Source: Rhododendron vialii
Lineage: Eukaryota; Streptophyta; Magnoliopsida; Ericales; Ericaceae
Direction: 5' to 3'
Assembly: GCF_030253575.1 (NCBI RefSeq)
Contig: NC_080564.1
Coordinates: 3,888,501 to 3,952,500 of the forward strand
DNA length: 64,000 bases
The notes below the pieces were generated by a model. The model worked only from the letters and a program-made list of their open reading frames with translations. It did not search any database and had not been told where the DNA came from. The translations under genes were made by a program, and so were the position numbers. Numbering within the stretch: the first letter of the stretch is position 1; every line of letters begins with the position of its first letter. Of this stretch, positions 1-10,268 are shown in pieces.

Positions 1-398
1 TATATCTGTCATAAAAAAGTATTAGAAAGAGCTTATCAAGGATTATAAGTTGCTTGTCTAGTTCTAAGCAGGGTCTCTAGCCTCCGAGAGTTCTCCATGG
101 ATATCGTCTTTTGCTATCTTCTGATAAATTGGGGATGCTGCAGCTGTTTGGTTTCACCTTGTTGATCATTGTGAGAAATGTTAAATGTTAATAGATTAAG
201 TCTTCGTGAGGAAAATTACCGATAGTCTTTCTTCATAATTGCTGCTTTCGTTTACATAGAAGGAAGAAGAAACAAAAATCTCATTTAGTAGTGGACTACA
301 AAAAGGCTTGCTGATTCATCCTTAAACCAGGCATTCAGTCATAGTTAGAAGTTCACAGGAAGAAAGCATTCCTTTCGCGATTCTTTTCTTTTGAATGC
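1..398. other. 3' flank of the HIPP gene
   Basis: No coding potential is seen. The part next to position 398 is probably the 3' untranslated region of the minus-strand HIPP gene. The rest is AT-rich spacer. Confidence 0.4.
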
Positions 399-1378
399 TC
401 ACATCACATCACATCCAGTGGTATTCTCATCACTGAAGTAGTCACCAGCCTTTGCTACCGGCATCTGGACTGATAGTTGACACACTGGCCCTCCATAGTA
501 GCTGTGATCCTGTCTGCAGCACGGTGGAGAGAGAGTAGGCACTTGATATGGATGTACTGCATAATAGGGTAAGGCGATTGTGTAAGGTTCAACCATGTAG
601 CAATAATGTGCGTCGGTCCTGACTTTACCCTTATCATACGACATGCTTGGATGTATCATGCAAGTTACTTCTTGCTGAGCGGGAAGAGTTTTTTCTATTT
701 TGATGTCTTCAGGGCTAGAGGTTTTGGACTTGCAGTTTTTATCCTTCTGATCCCTCTTGGATGATTTGTTGATGCCTCCCTCCTCGACATATGCACTCTC
801 TTTGATCTTATTAGCAGCAGTGGCGCTTATGTCGAAGCATTTTGCCTGCTCGCTCTCAGGTTTTGATTTTTCTCTGTCTTGCTCTCTTGCTATCACGGCT
901 TCTACTTCTTTCTTCTCTTTTGCCGCATTCTGGTTCTCGTGTCTCCATATCTCTGCTTGTTTTCCAAGTGTTAGTAATTTCTTTATCAAAGTCTGTGGCT
1001 CCACGTTCCCGACAACCGTCACTTTGGGCTGCACTGGGTCAATTTCTGTCTTGTAAACCCCTGATATTCGCAAATGTATGACAAATTAACCAGAGGAGAG
1101 GGATCTTATGATGGAAATAAGTGGACTTGAAAGTTGAAAGAAGTACGGCTCTGATTTGATTACCTTCAATGCTTCGTAGTACCTTTTTAACTTTCTTCTT
1201 ACACCCATCACAACAATCGACCGTAACTTTCAATTCAATCTTCTGGAACAGAGGGAATAGTTTGGTTTCAGACTAGCACATGAGAAAAGTTGCATAAAGA
1301 AAAGACATGGAAAGATAGAGGAGCTGAGAAAGTGGAATTATCAGAGTGGGCAACCTTTAAGTCCACTTCCTTGGCCAT
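399..1378 (-). CDS. Heavy-metal-associated isoprenylated plant protein (HIPP)
   Basis: Three exons read complement(399..1060, 1164..1242, 1355..1378), all with GT-AG borders and consistent phase, giving 254 residues. The first exon codes only eight residues (MAKEVDLK). The HMA domain spans about residues 9-75, with the metal-binding pair C19 and C22 in the motif DCCDGC. A long, lysine- and glutamate-rich, low-complexity middle follows. The protein ends in C251-D-V-M254, a CaaX box; a terminal Met favours farnesylation in known prenyltransferase rules. HIPPs are plant-specific metallochaperone-like proteins that attach to membranes through the lipid and take part in metal handling and stress responses. 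The start is the ATG whose eight-codon exon joins in frame to the HMA exon. A TATA-like run lies near 1508-1517 on the coding strand. The exact HIPP subgroup and metal are not visible. Confidence 0.9.
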
Positions 1379-1454
1379 GTATCTTGATTCTGATCTCTAG
1401 CAGAAGTGAAAAAGGCACGAAGTAGAAACTAGAAAGAGCAGAACGCACAAAGAG

Positions 1455-1476
1455 AGGTAGAGAGGGAGAGAGAGAA
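1455..1476 (-). repeat. CT-rich leader tract of the HIPP gene
   Basis: An imperfect GA tract on the plus strand, so CT-rich on the coding strand, lies about 80 bases upstream of the HIPP start and downstream of a TATA-like run at 1508-1517. It therefore probably falls in the 5' leader. Confidence 0.5.
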
Positions 1477-1507
1477 CTTTTGCAGCTACTCGTTTGTTTG
1501 TTTGCCC

Positions 1508-1517
1508 GTATATATAC
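1508..1517 (-). promoter_or_regulatory. Putative TATA box of the HIPP gene
   Basis: The sequence reads GTATATATAC on both strands, about 130 bases upstream of the HIPP ATG. The position fits a core promoter with a leader of roughly 100 bases. This is inferred from motif and spacing only. Confidence 0.4.
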
Positions 1518-2244
1518 TCCAGAAAACGCAATTATAAAATAGCCTAGGAGGCGGGTCAGACTTGAAATTCTTCTGGAGGGTGTTTAATGGCCTTTGCTTT
1601 TAGGACAAGTGTGTTGCTTTTGATATTGTTCAAAGCAAGGAGAATATAGGGAGACAGCTTTCTCTGTAAGCGAAAGTACGCAATTTTGCCCTTCTTTGAA
1701 CGTTCACAAATGTTCTTTGCCTTTTTTCGTGGAAGCCCCAAGCGTGACCATAAGACTAATAGTGACCCACTAGGCTATAAATGTTACAGCAACAATCATA
1801 GGCCTTGATTTGCGTGCAATTTTACCACACGTCTCGGTCTCATGGAACATGGCCTGTTTTGTTCGTACCTTTGATATGATTGTTGCAGCTCCGGGTGAAA
1901 TGTCAGTGCGGGGTTGTGGGTTGCACCGAATTTTGAACCCAGTACCCCATACTCGTATCGATTTGACTCAGTTTATGTGTAATAGCATTTCAATATTGGT
2001 GTACATAATGATAAACTAGTGATCGTCTGTATGTTGACATGATTAGTTAAAGGAAAAGACTTTTAGTATTTAAAGGGAAAGACTTCTGGAGCTACATTGT
2101 ATTATCCCAGTGGTCTCTTGGGTGAGAATCCTCTCATAACGGAATCAAATGTTTGAATTGTTCATTTTGTATGGCTCGATAGGTAGATTATATATATGTA
2201 AAAAAGAGAGGCTGATTGGACATTATTGTGCGTTTGGATAAATA

Positions 2245-2510
2245 AAATAAATTTTACATGGAGGGTCCGTGTAGAATTAAGTTTTCCCCTACATAATAAA
2301 CACAAGCCAAACTCACCCCATAAGTGGGGCAACCAGCTTTATACCTAACCATCCAACTAAACCATGGTTGGGTATTGGTTAATCGTGATGGTTTGCATAT
2401 TAATCAATACCCAAACATGGTTTGATTGGATGGTTAGGGGTAAAGCTGGTTTGTTTTTTATTTGGTAGGGGGAAATTTGCTTCTACACGGACCCGCCGTG
2501 TAGAATTTAT
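2245..2510. mobile_element. Palindromic MITE-like fold-back element
   Basis: The two halves are near-complete inverted copies. The left end reads AATAAATTTTACATGG...GTCCGTGTAGAA and the right end, on the other strand, reads AATAAATTCTACACGG...GTCCGTGTAGAA. The arms also share blocks around AACCAGCTTTA and CCTAACCATCCAA, and meet near position 2390. There is no coding sequence. The superfamily is unclear because I could not settle a target-site duplication. Confidence 0.65.
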
Positions 2511-2696
2511 TCTCTTAGATAAATCGTGTTTTCCTTGAGAGAAATGGATTGGTTGTTTGTATGAAGACAAAACATGACTCGACTGAGCTCTTATCCATAT
2601 CCGATTGACATGATTATCCCATTGATGTTTCACACATGGATGCCTACCGGAAAAAAACTACAAAAAAAAACAAAAAAAACAAAAAGGCTCCGTTGT

Positions 2697-3060
2697 CAAA
2701 TGAGAGTAGGAATGAATTTTACTTCTCTGCTCAAGATATTCTTCTAATAGTGCTTTTTTTTTTTTTTGGGCATCAAAAAAAGAACTTATTAGATAGATAA
2801 AAGTCAATACATGCATTCGGATGTGGAAGAACAATCTTAGATAGATAAAAGTCAATACATGCATTCAAATGAGAGTAGGAATGAATTTTACTTCTCTGCT
2901 CAAGATATTCTTCTAATAGTACCTTTTTTTTTTTTTTTTTTGGCATAAAAAAAAGAACTTATTAGATAGATAAAAGTCAGTACATGCATTCGGATGTGGA
3001 AGAACAATCTTAGATAGATAAAAGTCAATACATGCATTCGGATGTGGAAGAACAATCTTT
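2697..3060. repeat. Tandem duplication, about 169-bp unit
   Basis: The block starting CAAATGAGAGTAGG occurs at 2697 and again at 2866. Each copy runs through a poly-T tract into ACTTATTAGATAGATAAAAG. Within and after each unit, the shorter block around GATAGATAAAAGTCAATACA is itself repeated. The two units are nearly identical, so the duplication looks recent. Confidence 0.8.
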
Positions 3061-3516
3061 CTTTCTTTGTTGGACACTTTTCTTCTGTTCGGTCTTCCAA
3101 TTCTCTTTGTGGTCTTTGCAATGACAGCAAAGATGATTCAAAATTCCATATTCTTGGTTGTATAGCTGCTGCAGTAGTTTAAAAGGAAGCCTACTTTAAG
3201 CTCTTTATTTGCTGTTATGTTAAATTAAGACTATGTATTAGTACAGTATTACTACTTGCACGCAAACCTCTGTTTCTTCTTTTCTATAGAATAGATGCAT
3301 ATATAAATGGCTGTAGTTTTACCAAAAAATAATAATATATGTAAATGGCTGAAGATCAAGATGCCATCTTTTTCAAAAGATAGTACTAATATCTGAAAAA
3401 GTTCCTCGTCGAACTGCGAATAATGCCTAATACTAAAATTTATGTACACAAAACTTGATTACTTAAAGATGTACAATTGGGAATTTTCCATTAAGATAAG
3501 ACTGGATGGTTATGGT

Positions 3517-3552
3517 TTTTTTTTTTTTTTTGGGGGGGGGCGTGGGGGGGGA
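3517..3552. repeat. T-run then G-run low-complexity tract
   Basis: A run of T passes directly into two G-runs separated by CGT. Such tracts are prone to polymerase slippage and assembly error, so the exact length should not be trusted. Confidence 0.7.
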
Positions 3553-4490
3553 ACAAAACATAAATATCTTTAAATTTAAGTAGTACATTTAGCTAGAATA
3601 TCATAATCTGCTCTCAGAATTTTAAGGAACAAAAGCTGATTTTTTAGAAGCTACGGCTTAGGGGAGTTTTCCAAATTTAGCTCAAGCATAATTTGTATAG
3701 CAAAAAGCCCATTTGTTTCTAAAAAACCCCCACCCTTTTCGGCTTTCTTTTTACCTCCACTAAAAAAAAATCTACAATTTGTAGCATTTTGGGAAACAAC
3801 AACGGTGTTTTTAAAAAGTGCTTTTTAACACTTATACTACTTTTAGCACTTTTGGAAAACTACTCCTCAAATGCTTTTATAGATTTTGAGGAGTTGTGAT
3901 CAATTTAAAGAAGAAAAAATTCCTTTCCATTTTAACAATTATCCATTGATCACTTTCAAAAAAAAATTATCCATTGATCAAGGACAAAATAGACTAATTC
4001 ACAACAAATAAGCTTATTTTGCAACTTTTACAACACATACTCCTCTTCAGATTATGTATCATTTAATCTTAAATCCAAAACTATAGCAAACATTGTTCAT
4101 AGTTTTCTCTAGAATCTGAAATCCAGAATATAAAGCAAATTAATAATTTAAAATTTACTACAATCTAGGAAAAATCTATTGCAAACTCCCCGTGATTCTT
4201 CATTCTTTGTACTGGACCCTAACCGTTCGTGAATCATTCAAAGCTTGACTCGTAATTTGTTCGAAGTTGAACTCGGTGAAGCTTGTTGACTCGTTCAAGT
4301 CTGATTCTTCCCTCTAAACAAACCAAACCCGAGCTCCAACTCTAGGATGGATTAAAAAATATATTAAATTTAAACTAAAAAATATTCGACTCAATTTGGC
4401 TTGTGTACAGTCGAGTTCCAAAGTTCAAAGAGTAGGAGGCCAAAGAAGAGGACAATACCCAAAACACAGAGAGCGGATAAGGGGAAAACA

Positions 4491-6809
4491 ATGGCGGCTG
4501 CGGCTTCAAGAACCGTCTTCCATGGCTGCCATTGCTTCTTCCACAACCAAAGACTCCTCCTTTCTCTCTCCTCTCCCTCCTTCCTCACAAACCTACCCAC
4601 TCTCCTACTCCCCCACACTCGCCGCCTTCGTCCCTTTTCATCGTCGTCATCATCTTCTTCTTCTTCTTCCGTTAACGAAACCCTACCCATCCACGAACCG
4701 GGAAAAGAATCCCTTCTCCGACGCCGTATCAACGTGGTCGAAATCCTCGAGCAAAGGGGCTTACTCGAATCCCTAACCAGCGACAACCTCAAGTCCGCTT
4801 GCTCCGATCCGAACCTCCCTCCCCTTAGGGTTTACTGCGGCTTCGACCCGACCGCGGAGAGCTTGCACCTGGGGAACCTTCTTGGTATTGTTGTGCTTTC
4901 GTGGTTCCTCCGGTGCGGTCACAAGGCCGTTGCTTTGGTGGGCGGCGCCACCGGCCGGGTCGGTGATCCGTCCGGAAAGAGCCTGGAGAGGCCCGAGCTT
5001 GATGCTTTAACCCTAGAGAAGAATGCCGCCGGCATTGCCTATACCGTTCGCCGGATTCTCGGTCAAAATGCCACTGAAGGTAAAGAGTTCATCAGTTCTG
5101 CAACTTTTTTGATTGTAAGTTAGGGAGAGAAAAGAGAGAGTAAAGATTGGTTTCTCAAATCAAAACGAACGTTGAAATAGTGGGGGCCAATTTGGTGAGA
5201 AACAAAAAATGGACGAACAAGAGCAAGCCCCACCCATTTGCAATTACCATTTAGGGTGCCAAAGCCACAATTTAGCGATCACCTTGTTCAGCAAATTCCA
5301 AGTCCACCTTGGTCAAACCTCGTTTCTTCAAAAGCAAGGTCAACACAAAAAAATGGCAAATTCCAATTCCACCCATTTCCATTTGTTGATGCCTAAAAAT
5401 GGCAAATTTGGCACCCAAGGTGGCTACTGCCATTTCTCCCACATCATTCAAGCCATTTTATTTGCATTGCCAATGGTCTAGATTTGAGATTGTGTCAGAA
5501 TAGCACCAAACCGCCACAACAGCATTGCTATTTTTTGACTTTTTGACACTCTAGCAAACCAAAAAATGGCTCCGGCAGAGTGATTTTAGGATCAATGGGT
5601 GGACTTGCTCTAAAAGCCTATTTTTTGGGTGTCATTTCTCGTTTTCCTTCATCATTTCTAACCACTTTTCAGTGTTGCAAACAAGTTGATTCTCCCCCAT
5701 GAAAGTGAGTGAGAGTGAGGGAGGGAGGCACTTCTATTTTTCATTTACTTTGATTTGAGATCATACAATGAGAATGCGAAACTTAACAATAAACTAACTG
5801 CCTCTGCTATCAAACTTAAAATTAAAAGTCACTCGCTCCCAAACTGAACTAACTCTTAAACTAACCCTATACAGAAGGTTCTTTCGTGGTCCTCGACAAT
5901 TATGATTGGTGGAAGGACTTTAGGTTATTGGATTTCCTCAAGCAAGTGGGGAGATATGCGAGGGTGGGGACGATGCTGTCGAAGGAGAGCGTAAGGCGGA
6001 GGGTGGAGTCGGAGCAAGGGATGAGTTTCACTGAGTTTACCTACCAGCTTCTTCAGGGCTATGACTTCGTGTACCTGTTCGAAAAGGAAGGCGTTAACGT
6101 CCAGATTGGCGGCAGTGATCAGTGGGGTAATATAACAGCCGGCACTGACCTAATTCGCAAGATTTTGCAAGCTGATGGAGCCTACGGGCTCACTTTCCCC
6201 CTGTTGTTGAAGAGTGATGGGACCAAGTTTGGAAAATCAGAAGAGGGTGCTATCTGGCTCTCCCCCTCATTGCTGTCTCCCTACAAGTTCTATCAGCATT
6301 TCTTTTCCGTTCCGGATGCGGATGTAAGCAGATTCCTAAAGACTTTGACGTTCTTGAGCTTGGAGGAGATAGCGGAACTGGAGAGGGAAATGAAGAGACC
6401 GGATTATGTGCCTAATACGGCGCAAAAGAGGCTGGCAGAGGAAGTTACTCTATTCGTCCATGGGGAAGAAGGTTTGCAGGAGGCACTCAAGGCTACTGAG
6501 GCCCTGAGGCCTGGAGCTGAGACTAGATTAGACTGGGAGACCATTGAGAGGCTTGCAGGGGATGTACCGTCCTGCTCTATGCCTTACCACGAAGTCTTGG
6601 ACCTTTCTCTTGTTGATCTTTCGGTTTCGACTGGTCTTCTCGACACCAAATCGGCTGCCCGTCGCCTGTTGAAGCAAGGGGGGTTATATCTTAATAACAG
6701 CAGAGTCGATAGCGAGGGCAAGAAGGTTGAAGCTGAGGACATTGTAGACGGGAAAATTCTCCTGTTATCAGCTGGAAAGAAGAACAAATTGGTTGTAAGA
6801 ATAAGTTGA
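4491..6809 (+). CDS. Tyrosyl-tRNA synthetase, bacterial type, organellar
   Basis: Two exons, 4491..5079 and 5875..6809, code about 507 residues. The enzyme charges tRNA-Tyr with tyrosine in chloroplasts and/or mitochondria. The N-terminus (about residues 1-70) is rich in Ser, Arg and Leu with an eleven-serine run and few acids, as expected of an organellar transit peptide. The class I HIGH-type motif is HLGN at about residues 126-129 (FDPTAESLHLGN). The KMSKS-type motif is KFGKS in exon 2. A C-terminal S4-like RNA-binding segment holds LKQGGLYLNNSRV. These features match bacterial TyrRS rather than the cytosolic eukaryotic form. The chosen start is the ATG in the context AACAATGG; an in-frame ATG lies 90 bases upstream. 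The intron ends in a CAGAAG tandem acceptor, so one glutamate may be optional. Confidence 0.93.
5219..5612. mobile_element. MITE-like insertion in the TyrRS intron
   Basis: Near-matching inverted ends bound about 394 bases inside the single TyrRS intron: AGAGCAAGCCCCACCCAT on the left and, on the other strand, AGAGCAAGTCCACCCAT on the right. There is no transposase. It is probably a non-autonomous DNA transposon of a family common in plant introns. No clear target duplication was found. Confidence 0.55.
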
Positions 6810-9545
6810 TAGCTCTAAATTACTGTCTGATTGCTGTTTCTTTTTAGGTAATATTATTTAGTGAAAGTACTTGTGTCCTACAGAAATTCTTTGTTTTATT
6901 TTCATTTTCTCGTGAAGAAGAGCCATTTATGAGTAATTTGCGGAATGCTAATAGCCCATTTAGCTGGTCTGTTGGAAATGCTTTGATTCTTGTAGCCTTA
7001 GCTATTGCTTAAAAGTGTAACATTTAGACTGCTTTGTTTTTTTGATACTTCGGAATATTAACATTTGTTTTTTTTGTATCCATTAGGTCAACTAACGAGT
7101 TTTGCAGTTGTCAAAAACCAGAATTTTAAGACATGTATATTTGAGCTATGCTCTATTGTGTGCTCTATGACAAAAACCTTATGGTGGTTTCCTTTGTTGT
7201 CTTTCAATTAAAGATCTTTGTCACTGTCCTTAAATCTGGAACCCTAGTTTAAATCTAGTGGCAGAGTGGAGAAAGTCATATGCAGATTCCAACTGTAAGT
7301 TTTCATTGTAAGATTAATTTCGTTTCCTGTTTTGGATGCAAATCTGTTCTCGTAGTTACGTGGTACATGGATTATTTCTTTGTTTACTTCTCAATCTTTT
7401 AGTGTAGAAAAGACAGTGACAGTTGAACATAAGCTCCTGCGTCATATCCTGGGAACTTTTGGCTGCTTTCGTTTACACCAAGGAGAGTTAGTGGCAATCT
7501 TCTGGATGCCGGGAAAGGAAACTTCGTTACTTATGGTCCCGATTATCTGCATCATTAAGCCACTGTTTTGTTATCAACTTATCATCATCTTCTCATACGA
7601 ATCAGTTGCTGTAACTATTGTTATGTGTTAATTATTAGTTGGAAATGAGAAGCAAATGTTATATCCTATTGGGATTAGTTACATTATTCAGTTATTCTCT
7701 TTTATTTTTTTGGATAGCTTACTGAAATCATGTAGCATTAGAGTTCTGTTTTATATTTTTTTAAAGCCTTTCATTTGGTCTGGTGAAGCATATTTCAGTA
7801 TCATTACAACCGCGTGGCGTGTGATGAAGAACCTAATTGGGTTTGGAATTGTTATTTGAATATTAGAGCTACATCCAGATGATTCATTCTTGCCATGAGA
7901 CATCCTCCGTTAGCATTTGAAAGGAATGGTGGCTATGGAAGATGGTTAGTTGATAATTCAACCGGTAATTACTTGTGACTCACCAAGGGAATTTAACTGT
8001 CGAAACAAAGAGATATATCGGGTAGGGTTCTGCCATTTCATAACAAGAAGTAATTTGTATCCTTAAACTATTAGTTTGAAGCAACATGATGCCAATGTGG
8101 ATTGGATGTATGTCACTTTTCATGGTGCTCTAAAGATCTTAAAATTCTAAAATCACACTGAATGCTGCTCATATCTGAAATTGAGTATTTAGCTGATGGC
8201 TTATTCTTTCGTAGAATCAGTAAAGTTGGAATAGTACCTTGTTTTGACTCTTGATTTGCCAAGTTTGGATGTCCACAAGAACAGAGTCCATCTGTGGATT
8301 CCAGCTCGAAGTCCAGGTGCTCCCAATAGTGTGGTTTTAGGGCATTGGTGTAATTTTGCCCAAGGGCAAACAGTGGAATTCCGCATTGGATACCAGAGAT
8401 CTTTGTACCCATCTTTAAGAGGTAGTTGTGTAATGTCCATTTGTGCCGGGATAGTGTCAGCCAAATCAGTGCTATTATCTTTGAAGTTCTAAATAACGGA
8501 TCTTTGAAGCTTTGTTCACCTTCTGGCTCATGGAATACTCTGAGTATACATTGTCACGGACGTATATTGATGCGTTGCTTATTCTTATCATGTTTTTATA
8601 GCCTGGAACCTTGGGTTTATGGGCTCTTGGTTGGAGTTGCTTTTGGGGAATCTTTGGGTTGATGACTTGATCGGATTTGGGACTACCCCGCCTTTCCCTC
8701 ATTGCCGGTTTCGTAAGGTTTGCTAGGCTCATGACTTTTCAATAGAGATGTAGTTTATGCTCTGTCCCTTGTTCATCATTTTTAACCAAGATCTGAGGCT
8801 TCTAAAATCCTTGCAGGAGTATGTTGTGTTTCTTTTTGCCGAAGTGAGGTTCATGTGGAGTCGTCACAACACGTCAACAGCTGCAATGAACTCGGTGTTT
8901 CATCTAATCCTTTTCAGTTATTTTCTCGTTATGGACCTTATGGTTGTGTTCTTGTTTTTGTCCTTGCAGTTGCCAAATAACTGGAGGTCTCACCGTGTCC
9001 GTTCCTACACCTACACACCTTCAGATTTTCATTGCCGATGAGATCCATGGTACAGGTTTTTTTTCTTTCATGGTGGTTGTGGATGGAACGAGACACACGC
9101 AACCCCTTTTTGGGAATTAGCACTATCATTGTGTCGGTGGTAATGGCTGTCGGTGTTGGGGGCTTGCTTGGAGCAGAGCATGCTGTTTTACGTACTTCTT
9201 TGAAAACTTCGCAACCAGAGCCTTACTTCAACCAAAATCAGACCGAGTTTACTCGATGCAAGTGTTTAAGTCATGATGTTTTCCGATAACCAGCCAAAAG
9301 GAGAGCAATGTACTTTTATTTACATTGGATTGGATACAATCCAAAAGTTTGACATATGTCATACAACATAATAATCAATTTCTGTCGTAAAAGAATAAAC
9401 CAATAGTGTTGATTGCTTCGGTATCATCACAGTGGAAATCGTACTAAATGTGACGGAGTGTGCAATGTATGTACCAAAGGTATACTGGATTGTAAAATTT
9501 CTGCAGAATATACATGGCATAGAAACCATAGCAAACATTTTCCCT
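6810..9545. other. Spacer between TyrRS and OTU genes
   Basis: Both flanking genes end towards this 2.7-kb stretch, so it should contain both 3' untranslated regions. Short open frames exist but none resembles a family I know, and they do not form a phase-consistent exon series. No inverted-repeat element was recognised. Confidence 0.4.
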
Positions 9546-9765
9546 CTAAAACAACCAGTGTTTCTTCCTCGGCTTATGTTGTATGGGAGCATCTGCACGA
9601 TGGGAAACAATCATTTCCATGAGTTACAAAACAAACTCCTCTTTCTCAATTTGAGGAGCCCAGGTTATCAAACAGAATTTACCAAAACAAAAAACGAACC
9701 TTGAAGTTCATAGAGTGAATTGTAATGCACCTCAGACCAAAAACTTAGCCACAGCTCTGCATCAT

Positions 9766-9808
<43 letters not shown>

Positions 9809-10217
9809 TTTTTTTAAGCATACTACTGACAACTCAGTGAACCTAATACTGAATAGTAACCAAAATTTGTACCGTACCTCGTTTAGGAGCCTGATATTGT
9901 GGAACAATTTCAATGAAACAAGTATCTCTGAATGAAGTCAGAAGGCATATCTTTGCAGCAAACTGCAGACACCCAAGAAACAGAAACAAAGTAGTAGCAT
10001 TGGATTAATTGTTTGATGCAATGATGCTCAAGCACAATGATTTAGTAGGCAAACAGAATCACAAAATACAGAACGGACGAACAGAGCATTTGATTCTCTT
10101 TCTCTCATGTTGTGTGCAAGAACAAACTTATGGCACTATGCCGCTGCACACACAACAAGACTGAACTGGTTCACCTGCAATAAACTCTTACAATCCCCAG
10201 ACAGATATAGCAACAAC

Positions 10218-10268
<51 letters not shown>

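Larger units (their letters stand above)
1520..4390. other. Gene-free spacer between HIPP and TyrRS
   Basis: No credible exon series is seen on either strand. The spacer holds a palindromic MITE-like element (2245-2510), a tandem duplication (2697-3060), a T/G homopolymer run near 3517-3552 and AT-rich sequence. The last few hundred bases should contain the TyrRS promoter. Confidence 0.5.

Noticed and set aside
757-1081. Plus-strand open frames over the HIPP gene
   Set aside because: They lie antisense to the HIPP last exon; the minus frame has HMA and CaaX motifs and valid splice sites.
8113-8464. Minus frames near 8.3 kb considered as a decayed gene
   Set aside because: The two overlapping frames have no known motif and cannot be extended by plausible splicing.
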